A stretch of 64,000 bases of DNA from CBDIDH01 sp965277595 (GTDB taxonomy: Bacteria > Planctomycetota > Planctomycetia > Isosphaerales > Isosphaeraceae), in contig CBDIDH010000001.1 in the NCBI GenBank assembly GCA_965277595.1, positions 682,001 to 746,000 on the forward strand. The letters are read 5' to 3'. The notes under the pieces are model-generated. The model saw nothing but the letters and a program-made list of their open reading frames with translations, did not search any database and was not told where the DNA came from. The position numbers and the translations under genes were made by a program. Position 1 is the first letter of the stretch. Each line of letters begins with the position of its first letter. Below, one piece after another: positions 43,652-53,561 of this stretch.

Positions 43652-46600
43652 GGTTCGCGCCCCGGGTTTTGCTCGGCGCCCGAGAGCGCCTTGAAGTAAC
43701 TCTTGAGCAGGGATTCGTAACCTGGCGGATACCCTTCGTCGGCCGCCTGAAGCAACTCGGTGCGAAGCGGGGCGGGAAGGTCGCGGGCTCGGCTAAGCTG
43801 CGCGGCGGTCGACGCGTCCTTGTCGGTCAAGGCCGATTTCAAGAGGCCGACCGACACCCGACGCTTGCGGGCGGCGTCTTCGTAACGAAGGTCGCGAAGA
43901 TCCTGCTCGGCGGATTTCATCAGGCTGATGCTCTCTTCGAGCCTCCGGTTGGTCACGCCCGAGGCTTCCAGCTTCTTGGCGACCTGATCGGCCTTCTCGC
44001 GGAGACCGGCCTGTTTCTCGGTGAGTCGACCGATATCGCGGACGAAGTCGGGCGGGGTGCCGCCTTGCAGCCCTTTCCGCCCCGAGCCGGCCTTCTTGCC
44101 GCCGCCGGTCGACCCGTTGGGATCGGATCGCCCTTCCTGCTTGAGCTGGCCGGGCTCGTAACGTTCATTATTCACCCGAGCCGGGGTTTTCCGGCCTTCG
44201 AGTGCCCTGGCCGTGTCGCCGACCATCTGGCCGGACGACTTGCCTCGGCGGCCGTCGCCGGACCGGCCGGAGACTTCCATGTTGTTCGGCATGTCGTTGC
44301 CCGTCTTCCCCTTCGCGGAAAAGGAGCTGATCGGGCCATCGGAAACGCCCCAGCCGGCCTGGTTCAAGTTGTCGCCCCAGGCCGAGGTGACGTCATCGGC
44401 CTCCTCGTCAAACTCGTCCGCTTTTTGAAGGAGGTCGCCAACCATGTCTTCCAGGGCGGTCGGCAGCGACATCTCGGGGATCTTCATCGGCTTCTTGTCG
44501 AGCGGTTCTTCGAGAACCCACTTGGCGGCGTCGGGAGCGTCGGGCATCCACATCTCAAGGTCTTCGAGCATCTTGGTCGCCAGGCCCGCGCCCAGGTCTT
44601 CAAGGGCGACCTCGACCTTTTCCGCCTTGGGACGGTTGGCCGCCTTCTCGATTTCCTCGAAGATCTTGTTCACGTCGGGACGCATCTGGAAGTCGTCCAC
44701 GAACCCGGTCGGCAGCTTGGAAAGTTCGGCGACGCTTCCCTTGGCCCATTTTTCCCAGGCTTTCAGCAAATCTTCCTGTTCTTTCTGGGCCTTGGCCTCG
44801 GCTTCCTTGTACTCGTCGACCGGCTTCTTGGGCAGCGCCTCGAACTTGGCCTCAAGCTCTTTTTGTTCGGTGGTCAGTCGGTCAAGATCCTTGATCATCT
44901 CGCCGAGAACCTTCGCGGTGACCTGATGCGCGGGCTTGTCGGTCTTGGCCATCTTGCGAAGGGCTTCCTTCGCCTGTTCGTTGCGCTGAAGGCGAGCGAG
45001 AAGGGTTTCTAGCTGGGTGACGATCTGATCCTGAACGGGAAGCGATCGGTCGCGAGCCTCGGCGGCGCGGGCGGGGGCCGTGGCGTCGCGACCCGCTTCG
45101 AGAAGCTTGACGGCGTCGGCCATGAGACCGGCCGAGAGGTCGTCGAGCGCCTCGACGATCGTCTGCACGGGCAGGGCGGCCTTCTCCATCGCTCGGGCGA
45201 GCTTGCCTGTGTTGGTGCGGACGAGAGTTTCTCGCTTCAGCAGAGTCTCAAAAGGGCCGCCCGAGGCGGACTGGGCACGATTTTCCTTCTGGAGTCGGAC
45301 CAGCGATTCGAGCATCCTGGCGTAGTCGGCCACTTCCATGTCGAGCCGGGCGACGGCTTGCTCGGGACTGCTGAGGAAAACCGAGAACCGCCGAGACTCG
45401 GACGTCCCGGGACCACTCACCGTGTCGCGGTCACTAACGATGGCCCAGTATTGCACCAGCGCTCCGGGCTTCAGCTTGGGACCGGAGAGGGTCCACGAGA
45501 ACCGGTCGCTTGTGGCCAGGTCGGGCTTACCGGCGTCGTGCGAAAAGGCGGCTAGCTCCTCGATGGCTGTCTCGTCGTTGACCCGGTAAACGAGTCGGAC
45601 CGAGCCGATCCCGTGGTCGTCTCTCGCGTCGACGGTGATCGGCACGACCGCGCCGGGCTTGACCTGAAGGTCGCGGCCGGGGTCGGCAATCGTCACGACC
45701 GGCGGCTGGTCTCGAATCGCCGCGATCGACCGCCAGAGCGGATCGGCGCTCTCGTAACCATCGGTGTCGAGCATCTTGATCTGATAGCGTGTCGGGCCAT
45801 CGATCCGACGGCCTCCCCCTTCGATCGTCTTCGCGTCGCGACTGCCGATCGTGAACGAGGCGGTCCAGGTGTCGCTCTCGGACGGATGCGAGAAGGCCAG
45901 TGTCTCGCCGCGCTCGGTGACGATCGTCGCCTGTTTGAGCGGCTTCGTGGCCTTCAAGGCAACCGTGACCGAGGTGCCCGTCAGGCCGACGATCTCGCCG
46001 TCAGAACCGGCCGCGTGGTTCGGCTTCTTGGCGGTATAGGCGGGCGGCGTGGTCGTGACGGCGAGACTGGCGAGCCTCGGCCGTTTCACGACCTCGACGT
46101 GGTACGTCCGCGAGCGGCCGTCCCCCGCGACGATCCGGTAATCGAACGATTCCGACACCTGGGCCACGGTTCCGGCGAAGACTCCCTCTTTTTTCGGGTC
46201 GGGCTTCATTGCCAAGGACGACCAGGGACCAGACCCGTTGCGCCGGAAGAGGTCGGCCGAAGGAGGAATGACACCGTCGACCCTGCCCTGAATCGCGACT
46301 GTCGACCCTTCGGGAACGCGGTTGTTGCCGGGCTGGATCGAGTCGTCGAGCACGCGCGTTGCCGTGAACGGAGCGACCGCCGCCGTGGGCAGAAGGACGC
46401 GCGTCAGTCCGTTAAAAAACCGAGGCGCGGAGGCCAGGGCGTAAATCCCGATCAGCAGGAGGGCGACTCCGGCGAACACCCCGGCGCGCTTCGCGGGCCG
46501 GGTGTCGAGGCTGTCCGAGAGGTCGAGACCGGCCGTCGCGGTCGCGGCGTCCTCGACGATTCGTCGAACCAGTTGCGGCGAGTAGCCTGGGCGTTCGATC

Positions 46601-46941
46601 CGGCCAAGCTGCAAGGCATGAATCAGGTTGTCATTCAGCTCGGGATGTTCGCGACCGGCGAGCGCGGCGAAGAAGTCGTCGCGGCGGTCGTCGAGCCAGC
46701 GGTTGACAACCCACTTCAAGACCGCAATTCCGAGGGTCAACCAGAGCAAGGCGGCCAGGAGAAACCGCCCGGTCGTTTCCGGCTGGATCAGGTTATCGGC
46801 GGCGACAACGGCGATCAGGACGACCGACGAGCCGGCGACGACGAGCAAGCCTCCTTCGATCAGCTTCTGGATTCGCCAGCGCCTGCGGAGCGCATCGACC
46901 GTGTCGATCAGACTCTGATACGGCTGCGTCGCGGTGCTCAT
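43648..46941 (-). CDS. DUF4175-like membrane protein with long coiled coil (copy 2)
   Basis: A 1097-residue protein. Two N-terminal membrane helices (about 30-55 and 60-80) are followed by NDNLIHALQLGR, a third helix near 155-175, and beta-rich Ig-like regions with DARDDHGIGSVRLVYRV. A long acidic/lysine-rich coiled-coil part runs from about 560 to 900, and the C-terminus has YPPGYESLLKSYFKALS. This matches the planctomycete DUF4175-type architecture. The gene at 60504 has the same plan and a matching tail, so they are paralogues. ATG 46941 has GGAG 8 bases upstream; a TTG at 46947 is less likely. Function is unknown. Confidence 0.75.
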   Translation of the reverse strand: MSTATQPYQSLIDTVDALRRRWRIQKLIEGGLLVVAGSSVVLIAVVAADNLIQPETTGRFLLAALLWLTLGIAVLKWVVNRWLDDRRDDFFAALAGREHPELNDNLIHALQLGRIERPGYSPQLVRRIVEDAATATAGLDLSDSLDTRPAKRAGVFAGVALLLIGIYALASAPRFFNGLTRVLLPTAAVAPFTATRVLDDSIQPGNNRVPEGSTVAIQGRVDGVIPPSADLFRRNGSGPWSSLAMKPDPKKEGVFAGTVAQVSESFDYRIVAGDGRSRTYHVEVVKRPRLASLAVTTTPPAYTAKKPNHAAGSDGEIVGLTGTSVTVALKATKPLKQATIVTERGETLAFSHPSESDTWTASFTIGSRDAKTIEGGGRRIDGPTRYQIKMLDTDGYESADPLWRSIAAIRDQPPVVTIADPGRDLQVKPGAVVPITVDARDDHGIGSVRLVYRVNDETAIEELAAFSHDAGKPDLATSDRFSWTLSGPKLKPGALVQYWAIVSDRDTVSGPGTSESRRFSVFLSSPEQAVARLDMEVADYARMLESLVRLQKENRAQSASGGPFETLLKRETLVRTNTGKLARAMEKAALPVQTIVEALDDLSAGLMADAVKLLEAGRDATAPARAAEARDRSLPVQDQIVTQLETLLARLQRNEQAKEALRKMAKTDKPAHQVTAKVLGEMIKDLDRLTTEQKELEAKFEALPKKPVDEYKEAEAKAQKEQEDLLKAWEKWAKGSVAELSKLPTGFVDDFQMRPDVNKIFEEIEKAANRPKAEKVEVALEDLGAGLATKMLEDLEMWMPDAPDAAKWVLEEPLDKKPMKIPEMSLPTALEDMVGDLLQKADEFDEEADDVTSAWGDNLNQAGWGVSDGPISSFSAKGKTGNDMPNNMEVSGRSGDGRRGKSSGQMVGDTARALEGRKTPARVNNERYEPGQLKQEGRSDPNGSTGGGKKAGSGRKGLQGGTPPDFVRDIGRLTEKQAGLREKADQVAKKLEASGVTNRRLEESISLMKSAEQDLRDLRYEDAARKRRVSVGLLKSALTDKDASTAAQLSRARDLPAPLRTELLQAADEGYPPGYESLLKSYFKALSGAEQNPGREP

Positions 46942-46989
46942 AAGCAAGGCTCCTCTGTCACTCTCTCTTCGGGAGACGCGGAGATCCCG

Positions 46990-49227
46990 TCAAACAAGCT
47001 GATTTCGACGCCTCAGCAGCCATTCGGCCGTGACGAACCCGAGAAATCCGTAAAAGAGGAACGGCGAGTTCCAGAGTTCCGAACGCTCGACCCGGCGCGT
47101 CCGGCGTTCGCGCCGCGGAATGAGCGCGGAGAGCGACGAGGCATCCTTGACGTCAACATATTGACCGCCGGTCGAGGTCGCCAGCGATCGAAGGGCCGCG
47201 CGGTTGGTCCCTGGGTCGCTCAGTTCCAGGTCCGACCCGTGGACGAGGAATTCCGTGGCTTGATTCGCGATCGCCTTGCCGCCGCCATTGAGCGTGGCCG
47301 CGATCTCATAACGGCCCCCCGCCGCCGGATAGAAGGTGCCCGTGAAGGCGTCGGGTTCGGCCGAGCTTGCCCGCAAGGGAAGGGGCGTCGATCGGCCTGA
47401 AGGACCGGTGACCTCGACAGCCACCTCGGCCGCGCCGAGGTCTTGACCGGCCCGAGGCTGGCGGACGGCCCGGACGGTGACAGCCTTGCCGACGTCGTAG
47501 TCGGGGCGATCGGTGCTGACGACCAGCGGCGGCCTTTGGTCGTCGACGCTCCGGCCTGAAAGCCAGCGGACAGTCTGGCTCCAGAACCTGGCATAAAGCG
47601 TGTCGGACCGGCCCAGGACGCGCGTGAACCGGGTCCAGCGCCAGGTCGTGTCGGCCGCGAGAGCCATCGTGTGCCCCTCGCCGAATCGCTGGACGGCCAC
47701 GACCACGGCCGGTTTACCGCCGACCTTGACACCCGGATCAACCGCCAGGATCTCGGCCCCGGGCTTCGCGCTGGCGACGAGGCTTGTTCCCGAGAGTTGC
47801 GGCGCGGCGGCCCAGGTGGCGGCGTCGCGCGTCCGGTCGCCCGAGACCTCGAAAATCGGGTGCCGACGCCCCTCGTCCGTCACTTCCATGGAGAAAGGCT
47901 CTTCCGACTGATACGGCGGTCCGCTCGCGAAGACAACCGGCAGGGCCTCGGCCAGCGGTGTCGTCCGAAAGCCAGCGGGGCCAAACGACCGATAGCCGCC
48001 GAGAACCAGGATCGCGTGGTTCTTCTCGTTGAGCCACTTGAGAAGGGCCTGGTACTCCGCGGAGTTGAGATAACTCCCTTCCATGTCGCCGAGCACGACC
48101 ACGTCAAAGTTCTTGAGCCGGTCGGGAGAGATCAGGTCGTCGCCCGATCGGGCCTCGGTGCGGTCGGGGTTAACCCGGCGAACGATCGAGACGAGGCTGA
48201 CGTCGGGGTCGTCCTCGAACCGATTCTTGAGGAACTTGTACTCGTACCGGAGAAAGCCCTCGACGTAAAGGATTCGGATCGGCTCGCTGTCGACCCGGAC
48301 CGGAAAATGCGCCGCGTTGTTTGAGAGCAGGCGCTCGCCCGCCGGGCCGGACAGCCCCGCGGTGAAGACAAAGGTGCCGGTCTGGCTCGGCGTGAAGGTC
48401 AGGCTGACGGTCTGCTCGGTATCTCCCTCGGGGAGCGTGACCTTCTGTGAGGCGAACGACTCGCGACCGCGCCGGATCGTCAGGTCGGCTTTTGTCGAAG
48501 GACCGCCAGTCTTGGTCACGGTCACGTCAACCTTGATCTGGTTATGAACCATCGCCCTTGTCGGGGCGCGTACAGCGCGGACGGCGAGGTCAAGGCCGCC
48601 CGCTTTTGGATCGTTGGCGAAGCCGACGGTGTGGACCGGCACGGGGGTGTCGGCCAGTTCGCGGAGGTCGGGGCGGCCGGTGTTGTCGTTGCCGTCGCTG
48701 ACCAGAACGAGCGCCGCGAGCGGGCGGGAGCGGAGCCGGGCGACGGTTTCGTTGACGCCTCGAACAAGGTCGGTCCGCTCGGCGTCGGGTTTCGCGTTGG
48801 GGCCGAGCGGGCTCCCCGCGATGTCAAAGACGTCAACCGCGACGCGGGGGCCAGTTCGTTCTCCTTCGATGGACTGCCTGAGGCGTTCAACGGCCTCTCG
48901 CGCCAGGGCGAAGCGAGTCGGACCCGTCGGATCGGCAATCGACATCGAGACCGAATTATCGACGACGACCGCGACGCGACCGGGATCGACGAGGTCGTTC
49001 TCTCGGGTCCAGGTCGGCTTCGCCAGGGCGAGGACCAGGGTCAGCAGCCCCGCGGCTCGCAACAGAAAGAGGCCGCCAATCAGTCTGCGTTCCGAACGGA
49101 GGTAAATACTTCGATACGTCCAGATGAGGAACCCTGTTCCCAGGATTATCAGGACGAGCCAGATCCAGGGATTCGAGACGCTCTCAAACCGAAGGCTGGC
49201 GAGGACGAAGGGTGTCATGGCGTTCAT
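46990..49227 (-). CDS. VWA-like membrane protein (copy 2)
   Basis: A 745-residue membrane protein. Two helices near the N-terminus (about 17-35 and 48-65) precede a VWA domain with VVVDNSVSMSIADPTG (metal-site DxSxS, about residues 88-103). Beta-sandwich regions follow, then a class-I glutamine-amidotransferase-like segment (ILYVEGFLRYEYKFLKN and GGYRSFGPAGF), and a final helix (about 720-740, FLFYGFLGFVTAEWLLRR). It overlaps the BatA gene upstream as ATGA. The protein at 58055 shares the order of parts and an equivalent (R/W)xxxFLKN region. VWA domains in MoxR loci bind proteins in a metal-dependent way. Confidence 0.8.
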   Translation of the reverse strand: MNAMTPFVLASLRFESVSNPWIWLVLIILGTGFLIWTYRSIYLRSERRLIGGLFLLRAAGLLTLVLALAKPTWTRENDLVDPGRVAVVVDNSVSMSIADPTGPTRFALAREAVERLRQSIEGERTGPRVAVDVFDIAGSPLGPNAKPDAERTDLVRGVNETVARLRSRPLAALVLVSDGNDNTGRPDLRELADTPVPVHTVGFANDPKAGGLDLAVRAVRAPTRAMVHNQIKVDVTVTKTGGPSTKADLTIRRGRESFASQKVTLPEGDTEQTVSLTFTPSQTGTFVFTAGLSGPAGERLLSNNAAHFPVRVDSEPIRILYVEGFLRYEYKFLKNRFEDDPDVSLVSIVRRVNPDRTEARSGDDLISPDRLKNFDVVVLGDMEGSYLNSAEYQALLKWLNEKNHAILVLGGYRSFGPAGFRTTPLAEALPVVFASGPPYQSEEPFSMEVTDEGRRHPIFEVSGDRTRDAATWAAAPQLSGTSLVASAKPGAEILAVDPGVKVGGKPAVVVAVQRFGEGHTMALAADTTWRWTRFTRVLGRSDTLYARFWSQTVRWLSGRSVDDQRPPLVVSTDRPDYDVGKAVTVRAVRQPRAGQDLGAAEVAVEVTGPSGRSTPLPLRASSAEPDAFTGTFYPAAGGRYEIAATLNGGGKAIANQATEFLVHGSDLELSDPGTNRAALRSLATSTGGQYVDVKDASSLSALIPRRERRTRRVERSELWNSPFLFYGFLGFVTAEWLLRRRNQLV

Positions 49228-51479
49228 CGGTTAGTGGCTCCCGCCGGTCGACGGCCGGTCGGCGGTGGGGAATAATGCCGCTGGCTGATCCGGTTGGCGA
49301 ACCAGGGTTCAAAGAGAGCGATACCCAGAACGACCGCCAGGACGACGTCCCAGGCGCGAACCCCGCGCCGGGCGGACTTCGACAGGTCGGCGGTCCGCGA
49401 GGGGTCGTTGACATACGTAACCGACGCCCGGCCGGGCAAGAGGTTTTTCAAACCCGCCTCGACCTTCGCTTTGCGATCGGCGGCGGCTTCTGGGCCTGGA
49501 GTTTCGGGACCGGCAAGGACGTCGTCAAGGTAGTTCAGGTCTGACTCGTACCCTTCCAGGTTGACGGCGAAGGCGCGTCGGGCGTCGGGCTTGGCGGGGT
49601 CAAGGAGTGTGTAGACGCCCACCTCGGACGTGGCCTTGAAGGAGAGCGGAAGGTCCGGGTCGCCCGTCGCGACGGGGGGCACGATCGCTCCGGTCGGTGT
49701 CTTCACGGTCACCGGCGCAAGTCCTTCGGAGGCCGCGATGGGAACCGGGACTGTCTCGCCCGTGGCGAAGAATCCCGTCCGTCCCATCGGCTCTTGCGCC
49801 AGAAAACCGACGAGCCGGTGGACCCAGGGAAGGAAGGAGGGTCGAACCGGGAAGTTCGTCCAGTCGCGGTCGCAACTGCTGGCGAAGGCCATCACCCGCC
49901 CCTTACCGAAAGCCTTCAAAAGCAGCAGCGGCGAGCCGGTCGACGCCCGCATCAGGACCGTCGAGGTCGGCTCGGGGGCGATCCCCCAGAGCGCCTTGAA
50001 GCCGACGTTGGAGAAGCCGGCCGCTTGAGGGTCCTGAAAGGCCGAAAGGGCGGGGTGGGCGTCGTCAACCTCGCCCATCGTGGCAAGATCCGAGGCGCCG
50101 GTCGGATCGCCCTCGCGACCGAGCAGGCGACCGGGCATCAGGCCGCCGTGGAGCCGCGTCGGGGCGGCAAGGTTCGCGTTGTAGAAGTCGGCGTTCACCT
50201 GATCGCCAAGAAAAACGAGCAAGCTCCCGCCGCGATCGACATAGCCTTCCAGCGCCTCGACGGCGGGCAAGGGCAACGACTCGACGTTGGCGAGGATCAC
50301 GAGCGGATACTTGCCAAAGTCGGCCCCGGTCAGACCTGTTGGGCTCACCGTATCGACCCGCACGGCGCTTCCGGTCCCGGGATCGGCCGTGAGGGCGAGC
50401 TTGAGGAAGAAGAGTTCATCAAGCCGGGCGACCGCCGACGGAGCGCCATCGACCGCCAGGACGCGGACGGTGTCGAGCACCTCGAACGTGAAATAGCGGC
50501 GATTGTCTTGCGGAAGGGCGGGATCATCGACCTCGACGTGTCCCGAGTGCCAGCCGCCGGTCGCGAAGGTGTGGTCGAACCGGGGGACCGCCCATCGGCC
50601 GTTCTGGAGTTTTTCCAGTTTCCGCTCGCCGACTTGCTTGCCATCAATGACGAGCCGGACCAGGCCCGCCCCGGCGCGGTCGCCCTGGACGGTCAGGTGC
50701 GGCCGGATCGCGAAGGGGACGCCTGCCGTCGGCCTGGCCGAGGCATATTGCACGGCCGTGATCGCGAGGTTCTCCGGTTTCGCCGGTCGAACCCGGACCA
50801 CGATGATATTGACACCGCCGTTGCTCGGCGGTTTCGAGGCTCTGTCGGGAATCTGCCAGCCGCCGTCCTGGAGGTCGCTGAAGACATGGGCTTCCTTCGC
50901 CTGCGCCTGGCTCGACGCGGCGATCGTTTCCGCCCGAGCGACGGCGCCGGACAGGTCGGTTCCAAGCGTGGCGACTTGCACCGAATCAATCGCCTGAAGG
51001 ACATCGCCAGTTGACGGCGTGAGTTCGGGAAAGAGGACATCGGGTCCGCCCGTCTTGCGACCGGCGAGGACGACGGAGGCGGTGTCGCCGGGCTTGAGGC
51101 TTTCAACGACCTCGCGGGCGGCATTCCGGGCGCGATCGAGCAGGCTGACGCCGTTTTCGGTGTGCCCCATGCTCGCCGAGTTGTCGAGAACGAGAACGAC
51201 CGACCGCGACCCGCCGGGAAGGATTGGCGTTCCCTTCGGTGTGAGGAGCGGCCGGGCCATCGCCACGGCGAGCAGGGCGAAGAGGGCCATCCGGCAGGCG
51301 AGGAGCCAAAGTTCCTTGAGCCGGCTCATCCGGTACGACTTCAAGAACTGGTCGGTGAAAAACCGGGTGGTCGAAAACCGCATCGTTTTCGTTCGCCGCG
51401 ACCGGCTCAGGTGGATCACCAGCGGGATCGCGGCCGAGAGCATCCCCAGGAGGAACAGGGGGCTCAAAAAGGTCAGCAT
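49224..51479 (-). CDS. BatA-like protein (N-terminal membrane anchor plus VWA)
   Basis: A 751-residue membrane protein. It opens with the aerotolerance-regulator N-terminus: LSPLFLLGMLSAAIPLVIHL, then RFSTTRFF and a second helix (about 62-80). A VWA domain follows, with VLVLDNSASMGHT (about 92-104, intact DxSxS). The rest is beta-sandwich and glutamine-amidotransferase-like, with a C-terminal helix (about 715-735). BatA proteins work with MoxR and DUF58 in envelope-stress loci. The gene begins 35 bases after DUF58 and overlaps the next VWA gene as ATGA. Confidence 0.87.
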   Translation of the reverse strand: MLTFLSPLFLLGMLSAAIPLVIHLSRSRRTKTMRFSTTRFFTDQFLKSYRMSRLKELWLLACRMALFALLAVAMARPLLTPKGTPILPGGSRSVVLVLDNSASMGHTENGVSLLDRARNAAREVVESLKPGDTASVVLAGRKTGGPDVLFPELTPSTGDVLQAIDSVQVATLGTDLSGAVARAETIAASSQAQAKEAHVFSDLQDGGWQIPDRASKPPSNGGVNIIVVRVRPAKPENLAITAVQYASARPTAGVPFAIRPHLTVQGDRAGAGLVRLVIDGKQVGERKLEKLQNGRWAVPRFDHTFATGGWHSGHVEVDDPALPQDNRRYFTFEVLDTVRVLAVDGAPSAVARLDELFFLKLALTADPGTGSAVRVDTVSPTGLTGADFGKYPLVILANVESLPLPAVEALEGYVDRGGSLLVFLGDQVNADFYNANLAAPTRLHGGLMPGRLLGREGDPTGASDLATMGEVDDAHPALSAFQDPQAAGFSNVGFKALWGIAPEPTSTVLMRASTGSPLLLLKAFGKGRVMAFASSCDRDWTNFPVRPSFLPWVHRLVGFLAQEPMGRTGFFATGETVPVPIAASEGLAPVTVKTPTGAIVPPVATGDPDLPLSFKATSEVGVYTLLDPAKPDARRAFAVNLEGYESDLNYLDDVLAGPETPGPEAAADRKAKVEAGLKNLLPGRASVTYVNDPSRTADLSKSARRGVRAWDVVLAVVLGIALFEPWFANRISQRHYSPPPTGRRPAGATNR

Positions 51480-51513
51480 CGGGTGGCTCCCCGTTCGGTT
51501 GGCAGAGGCGCGT

Positions 51514-52419
51514 TCATGCGTGGACCGCCTGCCGGTGGGCGAGGTAGGTGCTCAGGAAGGCGTCGAACCGCTGATCCGTGGGCGCGACCGCGTAATCGAT
51601 TCGCGCCGAACGGCAGCCGGATCGAATCGTTTCGAGAAACTTCGCAAGTTCTTCGAGATAGGACCGTCGGAAGGCTCGGGGGTCGCTGATCACCTCCCGG
51701 CGCGTCTCCAGGTCCTCGATCTTGGTCACGTCGTCAAAAGGAAAGGTCAATTCGTGCGGGTCGAGTGTGTGAAAGACGATGACGTCGTGCTTCTTGTGCC
51801 GAAAGTGCTTGAGAGCGCCGAGGAGCGTGTCGGGATCTTCGAAGAGGTCGGAAATGACGACGATCAGGGACCGTCTCTTGATCGACTCGGCGAGTTGATG
51901 AAAGGTCGTCGCCAGGCCGGTTTCGCCGCCGGTCTTCACGCGTTCGAGCGCGTCCATCACGGTTCGCAGATGCCCCGGCCCCTGCCGGGCGGGAATTCGC
52001 TCACGGACGGCCGTGTCGCAGGTCAAGAGGCCAACGGCGTCGTGCTGGTGCGCCATCAAATAGGCGAGGCTCGCCGCCAGGAAGCAGCCGTATTCCAGCT
52101 TCGTCACCCCGGCGCCCGACTTGTAGCCCATCGACGCCGACGTGTCGAGGATCAGGTGGCAATTGAGGCTCGTTTCTTCCTCATACTGCTTGATATAAAG
52201 CTTGTCGCTCCGGCCGAAGACCCGCCAGTCGATATGCCTGGGGTCAACCCCTGGCGTGTACTCGCGGTGCTCGGCGAACTCGACCGAGAACCCTCGATGC
52301 GGGCTCCTGTGCATCCCCGAGAACGATCCCTCGACCACCAGCCTCGCGGCCAGGCTCAGGTTCTTGAGCCGGCCGAGACCCTCGGGGTCCAGGTATTGAT
52401 AGCGTGACGTGGCGGGCAT
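51514..52419 (-). CDS. DUF58 domain-containing protein
   Basis: A 301-residue soluble protein of the DUF58 family, which accompanies MoxR ATPases nearly everywhere. It contains LVVEGSFSGMHRSPHRGFSV, then YTPGVDPRHIDWRVFGRSDK (the family signature), and a VWA-like part with LILDTSASMGYKSG. The length is normal. In most genomes DUF58 follows moxR immediately; here two small genes and about 1.1 kb separate them. The ATG at 52419 has no strong site. Confidence 0.92.
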   Translation of the reverse strand: MPATSRYQYLDPEGLGRLKNLSLAARLVVEGSFSGMHRSPHRGFSVEFAEHREYTPGVDPRHIDWRVFGRSDKLYIKQYEEETSLNCHLILDTSASMGYKSGAGVTKLEYGCFLAASLAYLMAHQHDAVGLLTCDTAVRERIPARQGPGHLRTVMDALERVKTGGETGLATTFHQLAESIKRRSLIVVISDLFEDPDTLLGALKHFRHKKHDVIVFHTLDPHELTFPFDDVTKIEDLETRREVISDPRAFRRSYLEELAKFLETIRSGCRSARIDYAVAPTDQRFDAFLSTYLAHRQAVHA

Positions 52420-52547
52420 GGTTCAGGGGTTTCCCGGCCGGTTTTCAGGAAGTTTGACCTTGGATTCCGATTTTCCTGGTCACGCGGGATCTTGGCGATT
52501 GTCTTTGCGAATTTCCATCAAGGAAGGATACGATCGTTAGGTCTCGT

Positions 52548-52883
52548 TCATGGTTCATCGTTCTGGTGGCCGCGACTCCGACGGGGCTGATACCAGAATC
52601 GCCAGCCCGCGAGCGATAGTCTTGCCACGATGGCCCCGATGACGGCTCCAACGATCGCGAAAAGCGGAACCCCAACAGGCAGAAAATCACAAAATCCGTG
52701 CTCCAGCATCGCCTTGTCGCAGGCGGCCTTGAAGTCCCGTATCCCGTAGTCCGCTCCGAGGATCAGCCCAAGAAAGCTACCAGCCCCCGTAACCAGGCAG
52801 CAGCCTGAGCGAGTGGGATTCGTATCCGGCAGAATTGGCGAGAGATCGGTTCTTGGGGCCTCGTAAGGATTGAATTCGCTCAA
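52548..52883 (-). CDS. Small membrane protein with NPYEAP motif
   Basis: A 111-residue protein opening MSEFNPYEAPRTDLSP, a motif seen at the start of many short planctomycete membrane proteins. It has two hydrophobic helices (about 29-45 and 68-92) and a basic tail ending HQNDEP. The start codon would be TTG at 52883, with no clear ribosome site, so the start is uncertain. It lies between DUF58 and moxR, where most genomes have nothing. No function can be assigned. Confidence 0.5.
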   Translation of the reverse strand: MSEFNPYEAPRTDLSPILPDTNPTRSGCCLVTGAGSFLGLILGADYGIRDFKAACDKAMLEHGFCDFLPVGVPLFAIVGAVIGAIVARLSLAGWRFWYQPRRSRGHQNDEP

Positions 52884-53020
52884 GTGTATGGCTTCAGATC
52901 GGCTATTTTTTTTTACTTATTTTCACAGTTCATGTGCTAAAGATGAGAGATTTATCGAGCAACGTTCCCTCCAATCCTGGGCACGGAAGTTCAACGCAAG
53001 CCGCCGTGATGCGTGTGGTG

Positions 53021-53413
53021 TTATCGACGTCGAATCAGTCTATGATATTCCTGAACATTGGCGGGAGAGACTTCCACGACACCCCGAAGTGATTTTTTTC
53101 TTCGCGAGTCGACAAGGTCGACCTGCCAGGTCATGTCCGAACTACTGGGTGCCGCCATGACCCTCATTGAAGTCGACAGAGACCCGGGCGATCGATGTTC
53201 GGCCATTTCCGCGACCCTAAAGATCGCACATGCTTTTTCCTCAGAAACAATTCCCAGTGACTTGGTGAAGTTCAGCGCCATTTCTCTGGGTGCGGGCGTC
53301 GCGGCCTGGCGGCCGTTCCGTACCCCGAGAGAATAGACACCGAGATTAACAGCCACAATGCCCAAGCCTAACATCATGGCTCGTACTGAGAGCCTCAATC
53401 GAGGCAGTCGCAT
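53021..53413 (-). CDS. Small secreted or membrane-anchored protein, unknown function
   Basis: A 130-residue protein with a basic start and one hydrophobic helix (RLSVRAMMLGLGIVAVNLGV, residues about 7-26), then a soluble region with FTKSLGIVSEEKACAIFRVA and MTWQVDLVDSRRKKSL. It fits the common planctomycete type with a signal-anchor and a short outer domain. AAGGAAG lies 8 bases before ATG 53413. It is the first of the two orphan genes between moxR and DUF58. I recognise no family. Confidence 0.55.
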   Translation of the reverse strand: MRLPRLRLSVRAMMLGLGIVAVNLGVYSLGVRNGRQAATPAPREMALNFTKSLGIVSEEKACAIFRVAEMAEHRSPGSLSTSMRVMAAPSSSDMTWQVDLVDSRRKKSLRGVVEVSPANVQEYHRLIRRR

Positions 53414-53561
53414 GGACGAAACTTCCTTGTGATTATATCATTGCTATTATGGGTGTTCCCGACCCTCTTCGGAATAAGCTTTCGACCGTAGGCAAGGCGT
53501 CTCGAAGTCCATTTCCATGCAGAGGGACAGGACAAGTAAAACCCGTGGTTGCGCCTACCCC

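Noticed and set aside
43597..47400. Long + strand frames (471 and 595 codons) opposite the DUF4175-like gene
   Set aside because: Antisense of coiled-coil and beta-rich coding sequence; low-complexity products with no family.
52547..52566. TTCATGG TTCATCG as a third heptamer element
   Set aside because: Only two units, without the ATAA/AAAA flanks, and overlapping the end of a small gene; too weak to include.
52870..53160. 96-codon + strand frame in the moxR-DUF58 island
   Set aside because: It overlaps the better-supported minus-strand gene (53021-53413) and has no domain.
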